From assembly GCF_026262505.1 (NCBI RefSeq), contig NC_067207.1:17080082-17144081 (forward strand): a DNA stretch of 64,000 nt, given 5' to 3'. Of the stretch, positions 17,393-28,075 are shown piece by piece. Under the pieces are notes generated by a model. The model was not told the DNA's origin, did no database searches, and worked only from the letters and a program-made list of their open reading frames with translations. A program made the position numbers and the translations under genes. The DNA comes from Trichomonas vaginalis G3. Taxonomy: Eukaryota > Parabasalia > Trichomonadida > Trichomonadidae. Position 1 is the stretch's first letter. Every line of letters begins with the position of its first letter.

Positions 17393-19426
17393 ATGTTGAA
17401 CTTCTTATTCTATCGAAAGAACTCATATGGATATAATACAACAAAAATCAACAAATATTACGAAAACCTTAACAGAGGTGTAGTTGCAGTCCGTGCTGGA
17501 GACGGAATTTCCTTTATTTCGTGGAGATATCTTATAACAGATGATGATGACATATCATTTAATGTTTATCGTATTGATGAGGACTCAACTATCCTAAACT
17601 GAATTCCAAACCAATAACAGATGTAACACATTTTTATGACAAAAATCATACCAAAACAAAAACCTATAAATACTTTGTTGAATCAATAGTTAATGGTATT
17701 GAAGTTGAAAACAGCAGCTACTATGAATTAAAAGCCAATACTGCTGATATTCCTTGCATTAGAATTCCAATACGAAATGGAAGCTCATTTAGAACAGTTT
17801 GGGTCGGTGATTTAGATGGAGATGGTAACTTAGATTTCGTATTAGCAAGAGATCGTACTGAAATCCAGACAGTTGAAGCTTATTTGCATAATGGAACTTA
17901 TTTATGGACTTTAAACCTTGGTCATAATAGTATTAATAAAAATAACATTAAGCCTGGTTCAACAACAGTCAATGTTGGCCAAATCGATGGCATAAATGTG
18001 TTTGATTTGGATGGCGACGGAAAAGCAGAGGTCTACATAAGAATTGCCAATAATTTCACATTCGGAGATGGCTATACATTCACTAATGACAATGACGACG
18101 AGCAATGGATAGCAAGTGTCGATGGATTGACAGGTAAATTATTACAAAAGAGCAAAATCCCAGATTATTTTATCCAATATGGTCCAATGTCCCCACAATT
18201 CGGTGTTGGCTTCTTAAATTACCACAAACCATCTTTAATTGTTGCAATGAAGAACAGTTTAGGCCGCTTATTCTTACACTAATGGTATCTTTGGCATGGA
18301 CTGGAATTGGACAGACGGATTCTTTGAGGTAGATAATTTCGCCGAAGGTCATCATTTCAGAATTGCAGATGTAGATTTCAATGGTATCGATGAAATTCAC
18401 CAGATAGGTTATGTTTTCAATGGAAATGGAACGATCAGATTCAATTTACATGAAAAAATGGGAATTCGTCATGGTGACAGATTTTATGTTGCAAAATTCG
18501 CCAAAAACGATTTGACAATGAGCGGATACGGTATCCAACAAGACAATCCGGACTTGATTTATGAGTATTCATACAATGCATCGACAGGTGACAAGAAATG
18601 GATCCATTACGGAGATGAAATTCATGACGTTGGAAGAGGAAATGCAGGAGATTTTGATCCGAATCATGAAGGTTATGAAGTATTTTCTTTCATGGGATTA
18701 TACAATGCAAAAACAAATGAAAAGATTGCTGATAATATTTCTTTTTGGCCTGCAAACAATGTTTTTTGGGATGGAACATTGAATCCAAGTATTTATAATA
18801 GTGGTTATTTAACTAAGTGGAATTATGAAATAAATAAAGGAACTAGGTTGTATTCCGCTTATTCTGATTTCAACAATAAGTATAGACAATATCCTGTCGA
18901 TGATGATACAGGTGAATATCCTTTATTCCATGGTGATATTCTTGGTGATTGGAGAGAAGAGTTTATTATGGCTTGTTCAAATTATAGTGAATTAGTGATT
19001 TTCACAACAAATTTGGACACGAATTTGAAGTTAACAACTCTGTGGCATGATCCAGGAATGAGAGCTTCTATGACATTAAATGGATATAAACAAAGTCACA
19101 TGCCTTTGGAATATTTAGGAACCGAAACAGATCCTTTGGAAAACAGAAGAAATCTCGTGAAATATCATAAATTAAGAGCAGAAAGTGAAATAGAGCCAAC
19201 AAATGAACCAGAAACAATGAAAATAACTCCAACTCAAACACCTGTAATAACTAATACAAGCCCTGACCAAAACAATGGAAAAGCCAAAAACAAAACAGCA
19301 GCAATTGTAGTTCCAATTGTTTTAGTTTTAATAGCTGTGATTTGTGTTGTTTCTTTCTTTGTTTGGAAACGTTTCGCAAAGAAAGAAAGTACTGATAATG
19401 TTCAAGAAATGGTTTTAATTGTTTGA
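17393..19426 (+). pseudogene. Rhamnogalacturonan lyase (PL11-like) with membrane anchor, broken
   Basis: Read in three frames. The first part has NLNRGVVAVRAGDGISFISW and FNVYR, the typical start of PL11 rhamnogalacturonan lyases (YesW/YesX). The middle has GDLDGDGNLDFVLAR and VFDLDGDGKAEVYI calcium-binding loops. The last part has FHGDILGDWREEF and LWHDPGMRASM, also typical. A C-terminal transmembrane helix (about 22 residues, AAIVVPIVLVLIAVICVV) and a short basic tail follow, as in trichomonad surface proteins. Two single-base-type frameshifts lie near 17,597 and 18,275. No signal peptide is visible. PL11 enzymes cleave pectin backbone and are mainly bacterial, so lateral origin is likely. 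Recent loss of function is inferred from otherwise intact motifs. Confidence 0.75.
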
Positions 19427-20726
19427 ATAAATAGAGTCTTTATTTAAAAAAATTCTTTTTTATCTCTAATGCAGAGCTGATCTGTGATCATTATTCACAA
19501 TTCCGACATTCAAATTTCAATCTCTGACATAGTTGTATTTGATATCTAATGTCATACGTTGTTATTTACTATAATGACATTAGTGAATTTAACATACAGT
19601 TACCAACATTAATGAATCGATGATCTTCAAATAAAATTAAGCAAAATGGCTTTAGAATTTATGTTATAATATTCATTACATTTCATTTTACTTGAACATA
19701 AGCTCTCCAAAAATGAATTTTTACTAAACTATCAAAAGAAAATATCTTGCAAAGTTGTTCTCAACAGAAAACCTTTAATATCTAAAAATGTAAAATATGA
19801 AGTGGCATAATCATAATATATAATCAAAACGAATGAGCATTGGTAGGTGATAATAATGTTCAAGAATTTCAATTGAAAATCGAAAAATACATTTAAAAAT
19901 CTTTTTCACGACAGAATCCTATAAATTAAAATTGATAATTTTTCTCTATTTGAGTGTTTCAGCGAGTTTAGTAACATTATTTTTAAGATCTTGAGGAGTA
20001 AATTGGAAAGATACTATAAGTAAAGTAAGGTGTTTCTTTCCTGGATAAAAAATCACTACGAGGTAACTTTTGTTTAGGGAAAGAATGTGTTTCCGTACTT
20101 TTAAAACTGAGGAGCACGAATTCCACAGGGACTGATACGGATAGAAAAATGTCTTCAAATTGAATCGAAAATAATCGTCGAAATTATTGGAGCTGAGGAT
20201 ATATTAAGGTTTAAGAGTTATGAATCAGATCTATTCACCAGTTCTTGTAGATGTTTAAAAACAAAGAATTAAGTTTGCATCAAAAGGAATTGACTGAGAA
20301 GATTGTCGCTTTCCACTCTTATGAGTGAGGAAACTCTAAGTCTATGGCCATGAACCTTATATCTAAGTGAACATATTCCGGTATTGAGAAATTTTTTGTT
20401 AATTTAGATACATGCTAACTTTTACATGTGATCTAGTAATGACGCATTATTCTGTGATAGAAGCATTAATAATTTTGTATATTTACGACGATATAATATA
20501 AATTAATAAACTTTTCAAAAATAATTCTTTCAAATTCATTTGTAGCAAAATCATTATATATAATTAAACTAGTAATATTATCCGAAAAAAATCAAGTCTG
20601 AATTTGAAGTAAAATTTCGGTTATAAATTTTAGACCGTCATATATTCATGCTTAATCACCATAATAAGAAATCCTTTTCAAAAAACGTTATTTTGTCAAT
20701 GATAGCATTTTCCGTCAGAAAAATCA
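19427..20726. other. Long host spacer
   Basis: 1.3 kb of AT-rich sequence. Short open frames (for example 19,946-20,158 minus) have no recognisable composition or family. No RNA gene seen. Confidence 0.4.
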
Positions 20727-21239
20727 ATGAGTTTCTTGTTTGAACCAAAAATTGAGCCACGAGTACAAAAGTATAGACAAAAGCCTATCATTAAACGAAG
20801 GCGTGATAGTGTACCTACATTTGTTGAAGAAGATCCATTCCTTGAAGCAGCATTAAATTGCAAATCAGTGTTTAATCAGCAACCACCTCAATCGAAAATA
20901 CAAAATGTTATCTCCTCGAATAAATCAGAAGCATACATTCATTCATATGTAGATACTCAACCAGCAATGCCAAAGCGTCCAGTAATTATTAGGCGAGTTG
21001 CTAAGCCGAAACCGACTTGTAAGGCTGAATCAGCTTTAGATATAGTTAAAACAAGAAAATACATATCGTCTTTAGAAAAGCAAGAGAAAAAATACGAAGA
21101 TAGAAATACAATTTACGATGAAAATGGAAATGTTCATGAAATTAACCCTATATATATTAGCCCTTTATCATTTCAGCCTCTCCCTCCAGATCCGACTCCA
21201 TCTGCACCAGATCCTGAGTTATTAGGATTATTTTTTTAA
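20727..21239 (+). CDS. Proline-rich basic hypothetical protein
   Basis: 170 residues, start MSFLFEPKIEPRVQKYRQKP. The sequence is mostly disordered in character, with two basic/proline patches (KPIIKRRRDS and KRPVIIRRVAKPKP), a helical charged stretch (about 110-130, KTRKYISSLEKQEKKYEDRN) and a proline-rich C-terminus (PLPPDPTPSAPDPELLGLFF). There is no signal peptide or membrane segment. A TCA-type initiator-like stretch lies just before the ATG. Could be an adaptor or a nuclear protein; no family recognised. Confidence 0.5.
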   Translation: MSFLFEPKIEPRVQKYRQKPIIKRRRDSVPTFVEEDPFLEAALNCKSVFNQQPPQSKIQNVISSNKSEAYIHSYVDTQPAMPKRPVIIRRVAKPKPTCKAESALDIVKTRKYISSLEKQEKKYEDRNTIYDENGNVHEINPIYISPLSFQPLPPDPTPSAPDPELLGLFF

Positions 21240-21819
21240 TAATCCATGAATTAATTCTTGCATATCTTTATTGTTATTGTGTATGAAATAGAAATATGTT
21301 TGTTTGTACTGTTTACTTTATAAATTGAATTAATAATTGAAAGCATATTGTTCCTTTTTTTCTTTTATTTGAAACTATGCTTATTTATTGATATATGTAG
21401 CATTGTTTCATTATTATTTCCACTAAATACATGAAAATACTCTACCGGAAAAAATATTTATTGATTGTTGATCATAATCAATTTAACCGAATCAAAAAAA
21501 AAGATTTTTTGTAAGATTCAAATTTAACATATCAAATTAAAAAAGAATAAAAGGTCCCATGAGTAAAATTAAAAATTATGGGATCAAGTTAATGCCTTTT
21601 CCTTCTTGTATCAAGCAGGATTGAGTTTTCGATTTTAATATATGATAAATCACCAGTTCATTTAATTGTTAAAACAAACAGTCTCGAATTTCGATGTTTT
21701 TTATTAGATTATTTCATATTTTATAATTATTTTTGTTGAGTTTTATAAAGAGACGTCAGATGATTATAAATGCATTATAATCCTTTGCTTGTAGCGAAAT
21801 CTGAAATAGACTACTTATC
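21240..21819. other. Host spacer
   Basis: AT-rich, no gene or RNA seen. Both flanking genes end here (convergent). Confidence 0.4.
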
Positions 21820-22278
21820 TCAGGCACCGTCCAGATAATTTCTAACATTAAAGTCAGCTACGTTGAGCGCAGTCATTCCATTATTATCCTTTGCTTCTTT
21901 ATTAGCTCCAATAGAGATAAGATATTTAACAACTTTAAGGTTGTCATTACTTGATGCACAAATGAGCGGAGTAGATCCTTCATTATTCTTTGCTTCTTTA
22001 TCAGCACCTATAGAGATGAGATATTTAATAACAGTAAGTTTACCCCATTTTGATGCAGCAATGAGTGCATTGTTTCCCTCGTTACTCTTTGCTTCTTTAT
22101 TAGCTCCAATAGAGATGAGATATTTTACAACTTCAAGATGGCCATTCCATGATGCATAAATGAGTGGATTATATCCGCAATCATTCTTTGCTTCTTTATT
22201 AGCTCCAATAGAAATAAGATATTTTACAACTTCAAGATGACCAAAATATGATGCATAAATGAGTGGAGTAAATCCTTC
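21820..22278 (-). pseudogene. Ankyrin-repeat protein, C-terminal part, cut by element C
   Basis: Four and a half near-identical 33-residue ankyrin repeats (TPLIYASYFGHLEVVKYLIS, then IGANKEAKND...), ending ALNVADFNVRNYLDGA and a stop. It is the trichomonad DUF3447/ankyrin type, usually with a DUF3447 N-terminal part. The frame continues into ATTATT, where element C begins. On the far side of C (43,267-43,300) the sequence resumes with codons for KEAKNN, but beyond that it does not look like further ankyrin repeats. The gene was therefore already incomplete or its front part is lost. Repeats this alike imply recent expansion. Confidence 0.85.
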
Positions 22279-22284
22279 ATTATT
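22279..22284. repeat. Target site duplication, left (ATTATT)
   Basis: ATTATT directly before the left end of element C. The same six bases follow the right end at 43,267. Six bases is the usual Polinton duplication length. Confidence 0.9.
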
Positions 22285-23100
22285 AGTAGTAGATGAGTGC
22301 GGGTTGTGTGACTTTTTTTGTTACATCTATATATAGACGATGCATTAAAATATATTTATTTATAAATCATTAAAAAATTAACATTAATTTTAAAATAATT
22401 TATTTTTTTATCTTTTATAAAAGAAGCTATATATAGATGATGTCAGATATTCCGCGATTAATTAAACATTGTTTAAATCCTGAATGGGTTAAACTTCAAT
22501 TTAAAAATGAAGATTGTGAATTATTAAATGAATATGAAAGCCAAAATAAGCTAATGAGGTATAAATATAATGATAAAGAATATTTAATTTCATGGAATCA
22601 ATGGAGTCATAATCAAAGACCTCATAAACGAGAAGAAGAAATTGAAAATAATGAAATGGAAATCATTGATGACATTAAAGAGGATGGAATTCCTAAATTT
22701 TGTAGAAAAACCTTTAGAACTAAGTTAGGAGCATATAAACGTAGAGTATTAAATCCTGAATATCTTAAACATTTATTTAAAAAGGAAGACTGTGAATTAT
22801 TAAACGTTAATGAATATGAAAATGCTAAATCAAAACTGAGATATAAATATATTGGAAGTGATGAAAGGTGTAAAGATAAAGATAAAGTTTATACAGTTTC
22901 ATATAATAACTGGCACACGTTAGGGATAAGAAAACATTTAGGAGATTATGGTAAAAGTTCTGAATTCTTCAAATCTAGTATGTAGAGAGAATAAAAGAAA
23001 TCAGATATAATTATCATTCATGAATGAAAAATAAACTTTAAAAATTCATGTCTTACATTTTTTGAATAATTTATTTTTTTATTTCGTATGAAAATGAGTG
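22285..23100 (+). repeat. Left terminal inverted repeat of element C
   Basis: About 816 bp, matching 42,391-43,266 in reverse. It starts AGTAGTAGATGAGTGCGG and includes a whole gene. It ends at the ATGAGTG start of the first unique gene, as the right arm ends at the ATGAGTG start of another gene. Confidence 0.9.
22437..22985 (+). CDS. Terminal-repeat gene, left copy, two-domain unknown
   Basis: 182 residues made of two copies of one module: LNPEWVKLQFKNEDCELLNE ... RYKYNDKEYLISWNQW (about 13-60) and LNPEYLKHLFKKEDCELLN ... RYKYIG ... YTVSYNNWH (about 98-165). The layout of a front helix, a Cys-Glu-Leu-Leu turn and a Tyr-Lys-Tyr strand resembles repeat modules seen near zinc ribbons and endonucleases of large DNA viruses, but the zinc-binding Cys pairs are not visible. 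It may bind DNA at element ends. A second copy lies in the right arm, and a remnant in element B. Confidence 0.6.
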   Translation: MMSDIPRLIKHCLNPEWVKLQFKNEDCELLNEYESQNKLMRYKYNDKEYLISWNQWSHNQRPHKREEEIENNEMEIIDDIKEDGIPKFCRKTFRTKLGAYKRRVLNPEYLKHLFKKEDCELLNVNEYENAKSKLRYKYIGSDERCKDKDKVYTVSYNNWHTLGIRKHLGDYGKSSEFFKSSM

Positions 23101-23573
23101 GATCAAGATTCGTAACCGTCAATCAATTAATGGATGTTCTTTCACCAATTCTTGAAAATGTTAAACAAGTAGATGTTTATTTCGATGATTATGTAGAAAG
23201 TATATATTATAAAGGTAAGTTTAATATTAAACCTATTGCTTTTGCATTTGATAATAAATTAATTGAAAATGCAAAAATTTGGGAATTAATTCCAGATATT
23301 GAATTTATAACAAATATTAATGATAAATGGTTTAAACGAATTCCAACCACAAAAGTTCTTTGTAAATTAATGATCAAAACTGAGGAAAAAGAATTTAACG
23401 GGTTTAAATATCATCCAAATAAAGTTTCAGAACTAGAAAATGAAAAACTTCAGAAAAAATTAAACGATAGACTTTCAAATGATCGTATTGAAAAAATAAA
23501 TAAACTAGCAGAAGTTGCATTTAATAATGAAATATTTGATGAATATAACCTTGAACTCAGTGATGGACTTTAA
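23088..23573 (+). CDS. Hypothetical protein, left unique end of element C
   Basis: 161 residues. The second ATG (23,094, MSGSRFVTVNQL) may be the true start because it matches the T-rich/TATGAAAATG start motif. The front half looks alpha/beta (VDVYFDDYVESIYYKGKFNI) and the back half is a charged helix (NEKLQKKLNDRLSNDRIEKI). The stop codon falls inside the first stem of a GC hairpin set (23,565-23,617), so the hairpin is both gene end and spacer. No family recognised; replication accessory or DNA-binding roles are possible but unproved. Confidence 0.5.
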   Translation: MKMSGSRFVTVNQLMDVLSPILENVKQVDVYFDDYVESIYYKGKFNIKPIAFAFDNKLIENAKIWELIPDIEFITNINDKWFKRIPTTKVLCKLMIKTEEKEFNGFKYHPNKVSELENEKLQKKLNDRLSNDRIEKINKLAEVAFNNEIFDEYNLELSDGL

Positions 23574-23617
23574 GTCCTGGGCACTTTGTGCCTTGAGCTT
23601 TAAGGACCCGGGCTCAA
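23565..23617. repeat. GC triple hairpin at a gene end
   Basis: Stem 1 GGACTT-t-AAGTCC (23,565-23,577), stem 2 GGCAC-ttt-GTGCC (23,580-23,592), stem 3 TTGAGC/GCTCAA (23,593-23,617). The first two are perfect and spaced two bases apart. Member of the double-hairpin set. Confidence 0.8.
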
Positions 23618-23682
23618 CGAGTCATGATTTATGAAATCAATAATTTGATTTATTCGCTCTTCAATAATTTCTATTCTTTTTG

Positions 23683-24006
23683 TTAAATCATCATTTTCAT
23701 TAATGAGGTGATTCTTGATTGAGGAATAGATTTTAAACTAACAACACCTTTTATTTTTGAAATTTTGAATCCATGACCCTCCGGGTCTTGGACTCTGTCC
23801 TCAACTTTAAACATTTTATTCAATTTACATGTTGTCAATTCTTCAAATAATTTTTTATTATTAGCATAATAGTCATTAAATTCATCAACAGATGAAAAAA
23901 TTTTTATTTCAGTAATTGGTTTAACAACGTTTATTTTTTGTTGAACATTTTCACTTTCATTTATTTCTTCCTCCTCTGTTTCATTTATTTTTAAAATCGG
24001 TTTCAT
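23683..24006 (-). CDS. Acidic hypothetical protein of element C
   Basis: 107 residues. The acidic front (MKPILKINETEEEEINESEN) is followed by a conserved-looking core (FSSVDEFNDYYANNKKLFEEL). The segment DRVQDPEGHGF is encoded by a GC double hairpin inserted in frame (23,775-23,800), so that loop may not be ancestral. A start motif (T-run, AATGATAAATG) precedes it. It converges with 23,088-23,573. Function unknown; it could be a virion tegument-like or regulatory protein. Confidence 0.45.
   Translation of the reverse strand: MKPILKINETEEEEINESENVQQKINVVKPITEIKIFSSVDEFNDYYANNKKLFEELTTCKLNKMFKVEDRVQDPEGHGFKISKIKGVVSLKSIPQSRITSLMKMMI
23775..23800. repeat. GC double hairpin inside a gene (23.8 kb)
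   Basis: GACCC-tcc-GGGTC, two bases, GGAC-tct-GTCC. All nine stem pairs are perfect. In frame within the gene 23,683-24,006. Confidence 0.85.
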
Positions 24007-24073
24007 TTATCATTAAATAAAAAATTAGAATATAAGTGATGAAATATATTTTTTAATTAATATTAAATCAGAG

Positions 24074-24364
24074 ATGGCGGCAGGATTCTTTAAAAAATTA
24101 TGGGAAGGAATTAAGAAAGCTGCAAGTTGGGTTCATCAAAAGATTATTAAACCCGTTGCAAACTTTTTGGCACCAGTAGCGAAAACGGCAGGAACTATCA
24201 TAGGTGGAGTATTAGGTACTAAAGCAGGTAATCCGGCGATGGGAGCACAAGCAGGTAACGCAGTTGGTGGAATTGCTGAAGGAATACTTAATAAAATAGG
24301 GGTAGATAGTGGAAAAATAAATAAATATTATTTTTATCTTAGTATCGGTTGTAGTCGACGATAA
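24074..24364 (+). CDS. Amphipathic minor-capsid-type protein of element C
   Basis: 96 residues. The front helix MAAGFFKKLWEGIKKAASWV is strongly amphipathic and basic. The middle is a Gly/Ala-rich zipper (TAGTIIGGVLGTKAG), and the tail contains GNAVGGIAEGILNKIG. This combination is seen in membrane-lytic minor capsid proteins (protein VI-like) of Polintons and adenoviruses, which help virions leave the endosome. Assignment by layout only. A related frame with the same first ten residues runs toward it on the other strand (24,334-24,545). Confidence 0.5.
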   Translation: MAAGFFKKLWEGIKKAASWVHQKIIKPVANFLAPVAKTAGTIIGGVLGTKAGNPAMGAQAGNAVGGIAEGILNKIGVDSGKINKYYFYLSIGCSRR

Positions 24365-24545
24365 ACCTTATCTCCTTTATTTAATACTTCCCTTACCGGA
24401 ACATTAGGTGCTATTTGTTCAGCAACGTCACTAATTGCTTCTTTATTCTTAAATATCCAATTTGCTCCTTTCTTCTTGTTTCCCAAACTTTATGCGCTCC
24501 TCTTTTTACTTTATCCCACAGTTTCTTAAAGAATCCTGCAGCCAT
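24334..24545 (-). pseudogene. Second MAAGFFKKLW-type minor capsid region
   Basis: On the minus strand a frame starts MAAGFFKKLWDKVKRGAHKV, sharing its first ten residues with the gene at 24,074 on the plus strand; the remainder is different and basic. The two converge and overlap by about 30 bases. This looks like an inverted duplication of the front helix joined to two different tails. The region is counted among the broken parts of C. Confidence 0.45.
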
Positions 24546-24590
24546 AGTTGATTATTTCATTAAAATTAAAAATTCATTTTCATCTTTTAA

Positions 24591-24614
24591 TTTTGATTTT
24601 TTATTTAATAATAA
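24591..24614 (+). promoter_or_regulatory. Start-fused T-rich promoter motif of the capsid gene
   Basis: TTGATTTTTTATTTAATA then ATAAATG. A T-rich core followed within 4-10 bases by TAAATG or GAAATG recurs before most genes of A, B and C (for example 28,055, 32,028, 35,610, and on the minus strand at 14,056, 35,174 and 36,062). It implies a leader of only a few bases. Confidence 0.6.
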
Positions 24615-26285
24615 ATGACGACTAACTATTTAGTGCCAAACACTAAACCGATTAATGGAAATGTATTTCATTCATTCGAAAAGATAAATGAAATATTCGC
24701 AAAGAATGATGGAAAAGATATTATAGAGAACTTGAAAGTTCATGCTATGACTCTGATGCTCCATATTTTGATGATAAACAAACTCATTTAAGAATTACAA
24801 ATCCGGCTCATGATGTGAACCAATTAGGTGACACATATATTAAACGCAAAGTTAAAGCAACTCTAGTTTCAAATAAAGCTTTCACATGTGATGCCGCTTT
24901 TAAATGCATGCGTTTATTCGTTGGTTACAAATCATCAAATCAAAGCTTTAAACAATTAGAAGTAGAAACCGAAAGAGGTGATGCTGGTTATCTTCAGATG
25001 GATTGCGCCCGTGAATCTTTCGCATTTGCAACATATAAACCAAAATCAGAAAGGAAAGTTAAAAAGTTTGTTCATTCGTTATATAATAATGTTCAAAAAT
25101 ATGATAACTCAGTATGTGGTAAATATATTGACCCTTCAGAAGTTTTCAAGAAAGCAAATGAAGAAGTTGATGTCACTTTTGATATGATTATTCCGGTAAA
25201 TGATTTGTTAGCATTTCAGGCGTTCGATGATTATCCTAAATCATTTGGTGAAATCATTCTTAAATATTATGTTTTCAGGGATACTTTAGTATTTTGTCAG
25301 GTTGACCCGTTAAGAGTTGCTGATTTACAAAATTACGTTTATGAAAAGATAACTGATGAAAATTATGAAAAGATTATGAATCATGTTTATAAATATGATC
25401 GCAAATTCCAACAAATCGGACTTCCTGCCAAATTAATTACAAGCTTAGCCGCTACATCTGCTGACGCAACAGTTGAAGACGTTATTATTTCATGCACAAA
25501 GATGGAAGTTTTAGAGGATAAATGCATTACACCAGGATACGGTTTAATTGAAGAATCAGTTAAAGCAATACCACGTTTATTTAGTAAGGAAGATCCATTC
25601 ATGATTCCAGCTCAACATATTGACGTTCGTTCACTAAATGGAGGTTGCATCACTCCTGAAGGTATTAGCTCAGATTTCTCATACGCTCTTCATAATGTTA
25701 CAGATGTTGTGTTAACATTTCCGAAGAATGCAATGCAAAGAACGGTTTTAGAAAATCCAATGCTTCGAGGTCTTCAGGTCACTATAGATTCCAGAAACTT
25801 CCCCGATCAAGCGATGACCACAGTGGGCGACATATTCTTTACACGTATGCTTCAAGCTTCTGATTTAGATGGAGTGAATGAATGCACAGAAGAATACGAG
25901 GACTCATTAACTAGACCACTGAATGATGATGATGGCACGCCATTAGCTAGAACATGGAAAGACCAAACTTCATTCTTATGCACTATTCCAGTTCAACGTG
26001 ATGGAGCGGGTATATTCTTTGATGGATTAGAAACTTTCAACTCACAAGTTACAGTACAAGTGAAAGCTTATCCAATCATTCAGGGTGAAAATGACACTTA
26101 CTGTTCAAAGGACAAATCCTCCTCAGGTTTGGTTTACTAGGACTACATATTGGACATGGACACCGGATGAAGGTTTGAAATATCATCCAACAGGTACACC
26201 ACCGCAGTATAGAAGTTCATATGATGAAATATTGATGAATAGAAATGTTAAAATTATAAATTTATTTTTGATTAAATGGATTTAA
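24615..26285 (+). pseudogene. Major capsid protein region (double jelly roll)
   Basis: The region starts MTTNYLVPNTKPINGN and is dominated by an open stretch with segments expected for a Polinton double jelly-roll capsid protein: DVNQLGDTYIKRKVKATLVS, FVGYKSSNQSF, DMIIPVNDLLAFQAF, DVVLTFPKNAMQRTVLENP, RGLQVTIDSRNFPDQ and FNSQVTVQVKAYPI. Its size (about 540 codons) and its place just before the packaging ATPase fit. Trimers of such proteins form the capsid shell. I recognise it by pattern and position. The region is counted among the broken parts of C. Confidence 0.65.
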
Positions 26286-27103
26286 ATTCATCCACCCCTT
26301 ATGAAGAATTAGCAGGAGTATATAATACATACGTAGATGATATGATTAATGAAGCATTGAGTGATAATAGAAATGCTCTATCTAAGGAAAAATTAATGAA
26401 AATTCCATATTCTGAATGTTACTTAAATTCAATCACTGCAGCAATTGGTAAACAAAATAAAGGTAAAACATTAACGATATTAAAACAAATTATCATTATT
26501 GCTAACACTTCACCCTATTCACATGTGTTAATTTATATCAACCGTTCAGGTTCACCTTCAGATGATACATTTGAATCTTTAAAGCATTTAATCAAAATTC
26601 CAATTATTTATTTATCACAAGAAGAAGCAGAAGATTATTTAAAAAACTTTGTAATGTATAAAGAATTATATAATACAATCAAGAAGCAAGGATTAGAGGA
26701 TAAAATTATTGATAAACAACGGGATGAATTATTTGAAACACTTTCTATTTCAAATTTTGATAGAGAATTTTTGCATTCACTCATTTTTCTAGATGATGCG
26801 GTGAAATCAAAACTAATAACTAATGAGAAATCATATTTTAATCAATTATTAACTCAATGTCGACACATTCAGTGTTCATTCTTCATGGCTGTTCAATACT
26901 TTAAAGCATTAAGCACAAACATTAAATCAAACCTGTCCACCCTTTTCATTTTCAGTGGTTTTAGTCGTCAACAGTTGAACGTTATGCTTTATCAAGTGAA
27001 TTTACCAATGAGCATTAATGAACTTTACACACAATATCAACAATTAGGAGAACATGGAAAAATAATAGTCGATTTAAATAAAGGTTCCATTAAATTCGAA
27101 TAA
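26276..27103 (+). CDS. A32-like packaging ATPase
   Basis: 275 residues. Walker A is AAIGKQNKGKTLTIL near residue 56, Walker B is SLIFLDDAV near 173, and a following QCSFFMAVQYFKALS segment matches the sensor region of FtsK/HerA-type packaging ATPases of Polintons and nucleocytoviruses. Length fits the family (about 230-280). It would pump element DNA into preformed capsids. It follows the capsid gene, overlapping its end by ten bases, with a T-rich start motif (TTTATTTTTGATTAAATG). Confidence 0.85.
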   Translation: MDLNSSTPYEELAGVYNTYVDDMINEALSDNRNALSKEKLMKIPYSECYLNSITAAIGKQNKGKTLTILKQIIIIANTSPYSHVLIYINRSGSPSDDTFESLKHLIKIPIIYLSQEEAEDYLKNFVMYKELYNTIKKQGLEDKIIDKQRDELFETLSISNFDREFLHSLIFLDDAVKSKLITNEKSYFNQLLTQCRHIQCSFFMAVQYFKALSTNIKSNLSTLFIFSGFSRQQLNVMLYQVNLPMSINELYTQYQQLGEHGKIIVDLNKGSIKFE

Positions 27104-27143
27104 CTTTTTATAATTAATTTTTATTTTTTATTTATAATTAAAC

Positions 27144-28043
27144 ATGACAGAAATTGCAAATCTTCTACAGGTTCCATTAAAACAAGGAACAAACAAAAAG
27201 GGTGCATATAATAGAACTATGAAAGTTCCAGACGGAATGAAAGAATTAGTCCACATTGTTGCCGGTCTTCAAAAGGATGTTAAACAAATGAGAAACGTTT
27301 TAACATTACCAGAAGCTCAAGCATATGCCAAACGTCACGGACCAAATTGGGAAGCACACGAAGCAGACATTACGGGTCCAAATGGAAAACCTGATGGAAT
27401 AAATGAAGTTTTCGTTACTGATGGTCAAGGAAATATTAAAGTCATAAATGGGTATAAATTAACAATGACGGATTATCCTAAACGTAAAGCATATAATGAA
27501 CATTATCCTATGCAATTTGATGAAAATGGAAAAGCTGTTAAACAATACATTGGAGAAGGTGAAAATGGTCCAATTAATTCATACCGTCATAATCCATATT
27601 CTTACTTCAATGAAGAATTAAATGCTATTGAAGAGGGACCGGATGGATTACCACGATATTCTAACCAGTTTGATGGTCAATATGCAAATTTAAGACCTGA
27701 AATTCCAGCTAAGAAATTCTTTAAAGTTGCTTTATTCGATCCAGTTTTCGCAAATGTTAAAGATGAACTTAAACAGCAATTCCAACCAATTATAGTAGCA
27801 AGAATTGCATCAGGTGCTTTATCTCAAGCATTCAAAGATTTAATTAAGAAACCATTATATCAGCAACGAGGTTTAACTTATGATTTAGTTAAGGAATCAG
27901 ATAAAAGAAAATTTGAGAAATCAAATGATTATAAGAATGCAATTAATGAATATATTCGGTCTATTAATTTCGATGAAAATGCTAAAAATCAACTTCATGA
28001 ACAAATACAGGAAATAATAGATTCAAAAGTTCCAGCAAAATAA
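27144..28043 (+). CDS. Conserved Polinton protein with GxNEVFVTD and VINGY motifs
   Basis: 299 residues. The middle has [20 protein letters not shown] followed by [19 protein letters not shown]. This pattern of an acidic/Asn loop, a short strand, VNGY and a YPxRxAY segment recurs in unassigned structural proteins of Polintons and some large DNA viruses, as far as I recall. The C-terminal 80 residues are helical and basic. Between the packaging ATPase and a run of virion genes it is probably a virion component. Function unproved. Confidence 0.55.
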   Translation: MTEIANLLQVPLKQGTNKKGAYNRTMKVPDGMKELVHIVAGLQKDVKQMRNVLTLPEAQAYAKRHGPNWEAHEADITGPNGKPDGINEVFVTDGQGNIKVINGYKLTMTDYPKRKAYNEHYPMQFDENGKAVKQYIGEGENGPINSYRHNPYSYFNEELNAIEEGPDGLPRYSNQFDGQYANLRPEIPAKKFFKVALFDPVFANVKDELKQQFQPIIVARIASGALSQAFKDLIKKPLYQQRGLTYDLVKESDKRKFEKSNDYKNAINEYIRSINFDENAKNQLHEQIQEIIDSKVPAK

Positions 28044-28075
28044 AAGTTTAAATATATTTTTTTATTCGAATATAA

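Noticed and set aside
17393-19426. Introns as the cause of frame changes in the lyase gene
   Set aside because: The frame changes occur within a few bases in conserved sequence and there are no splice-site motifs.
21820-22278. Plus-strand frame SLLFASLLAPIEMRY repeats
   Set aside because: Antisense of the ankyrin repeats.
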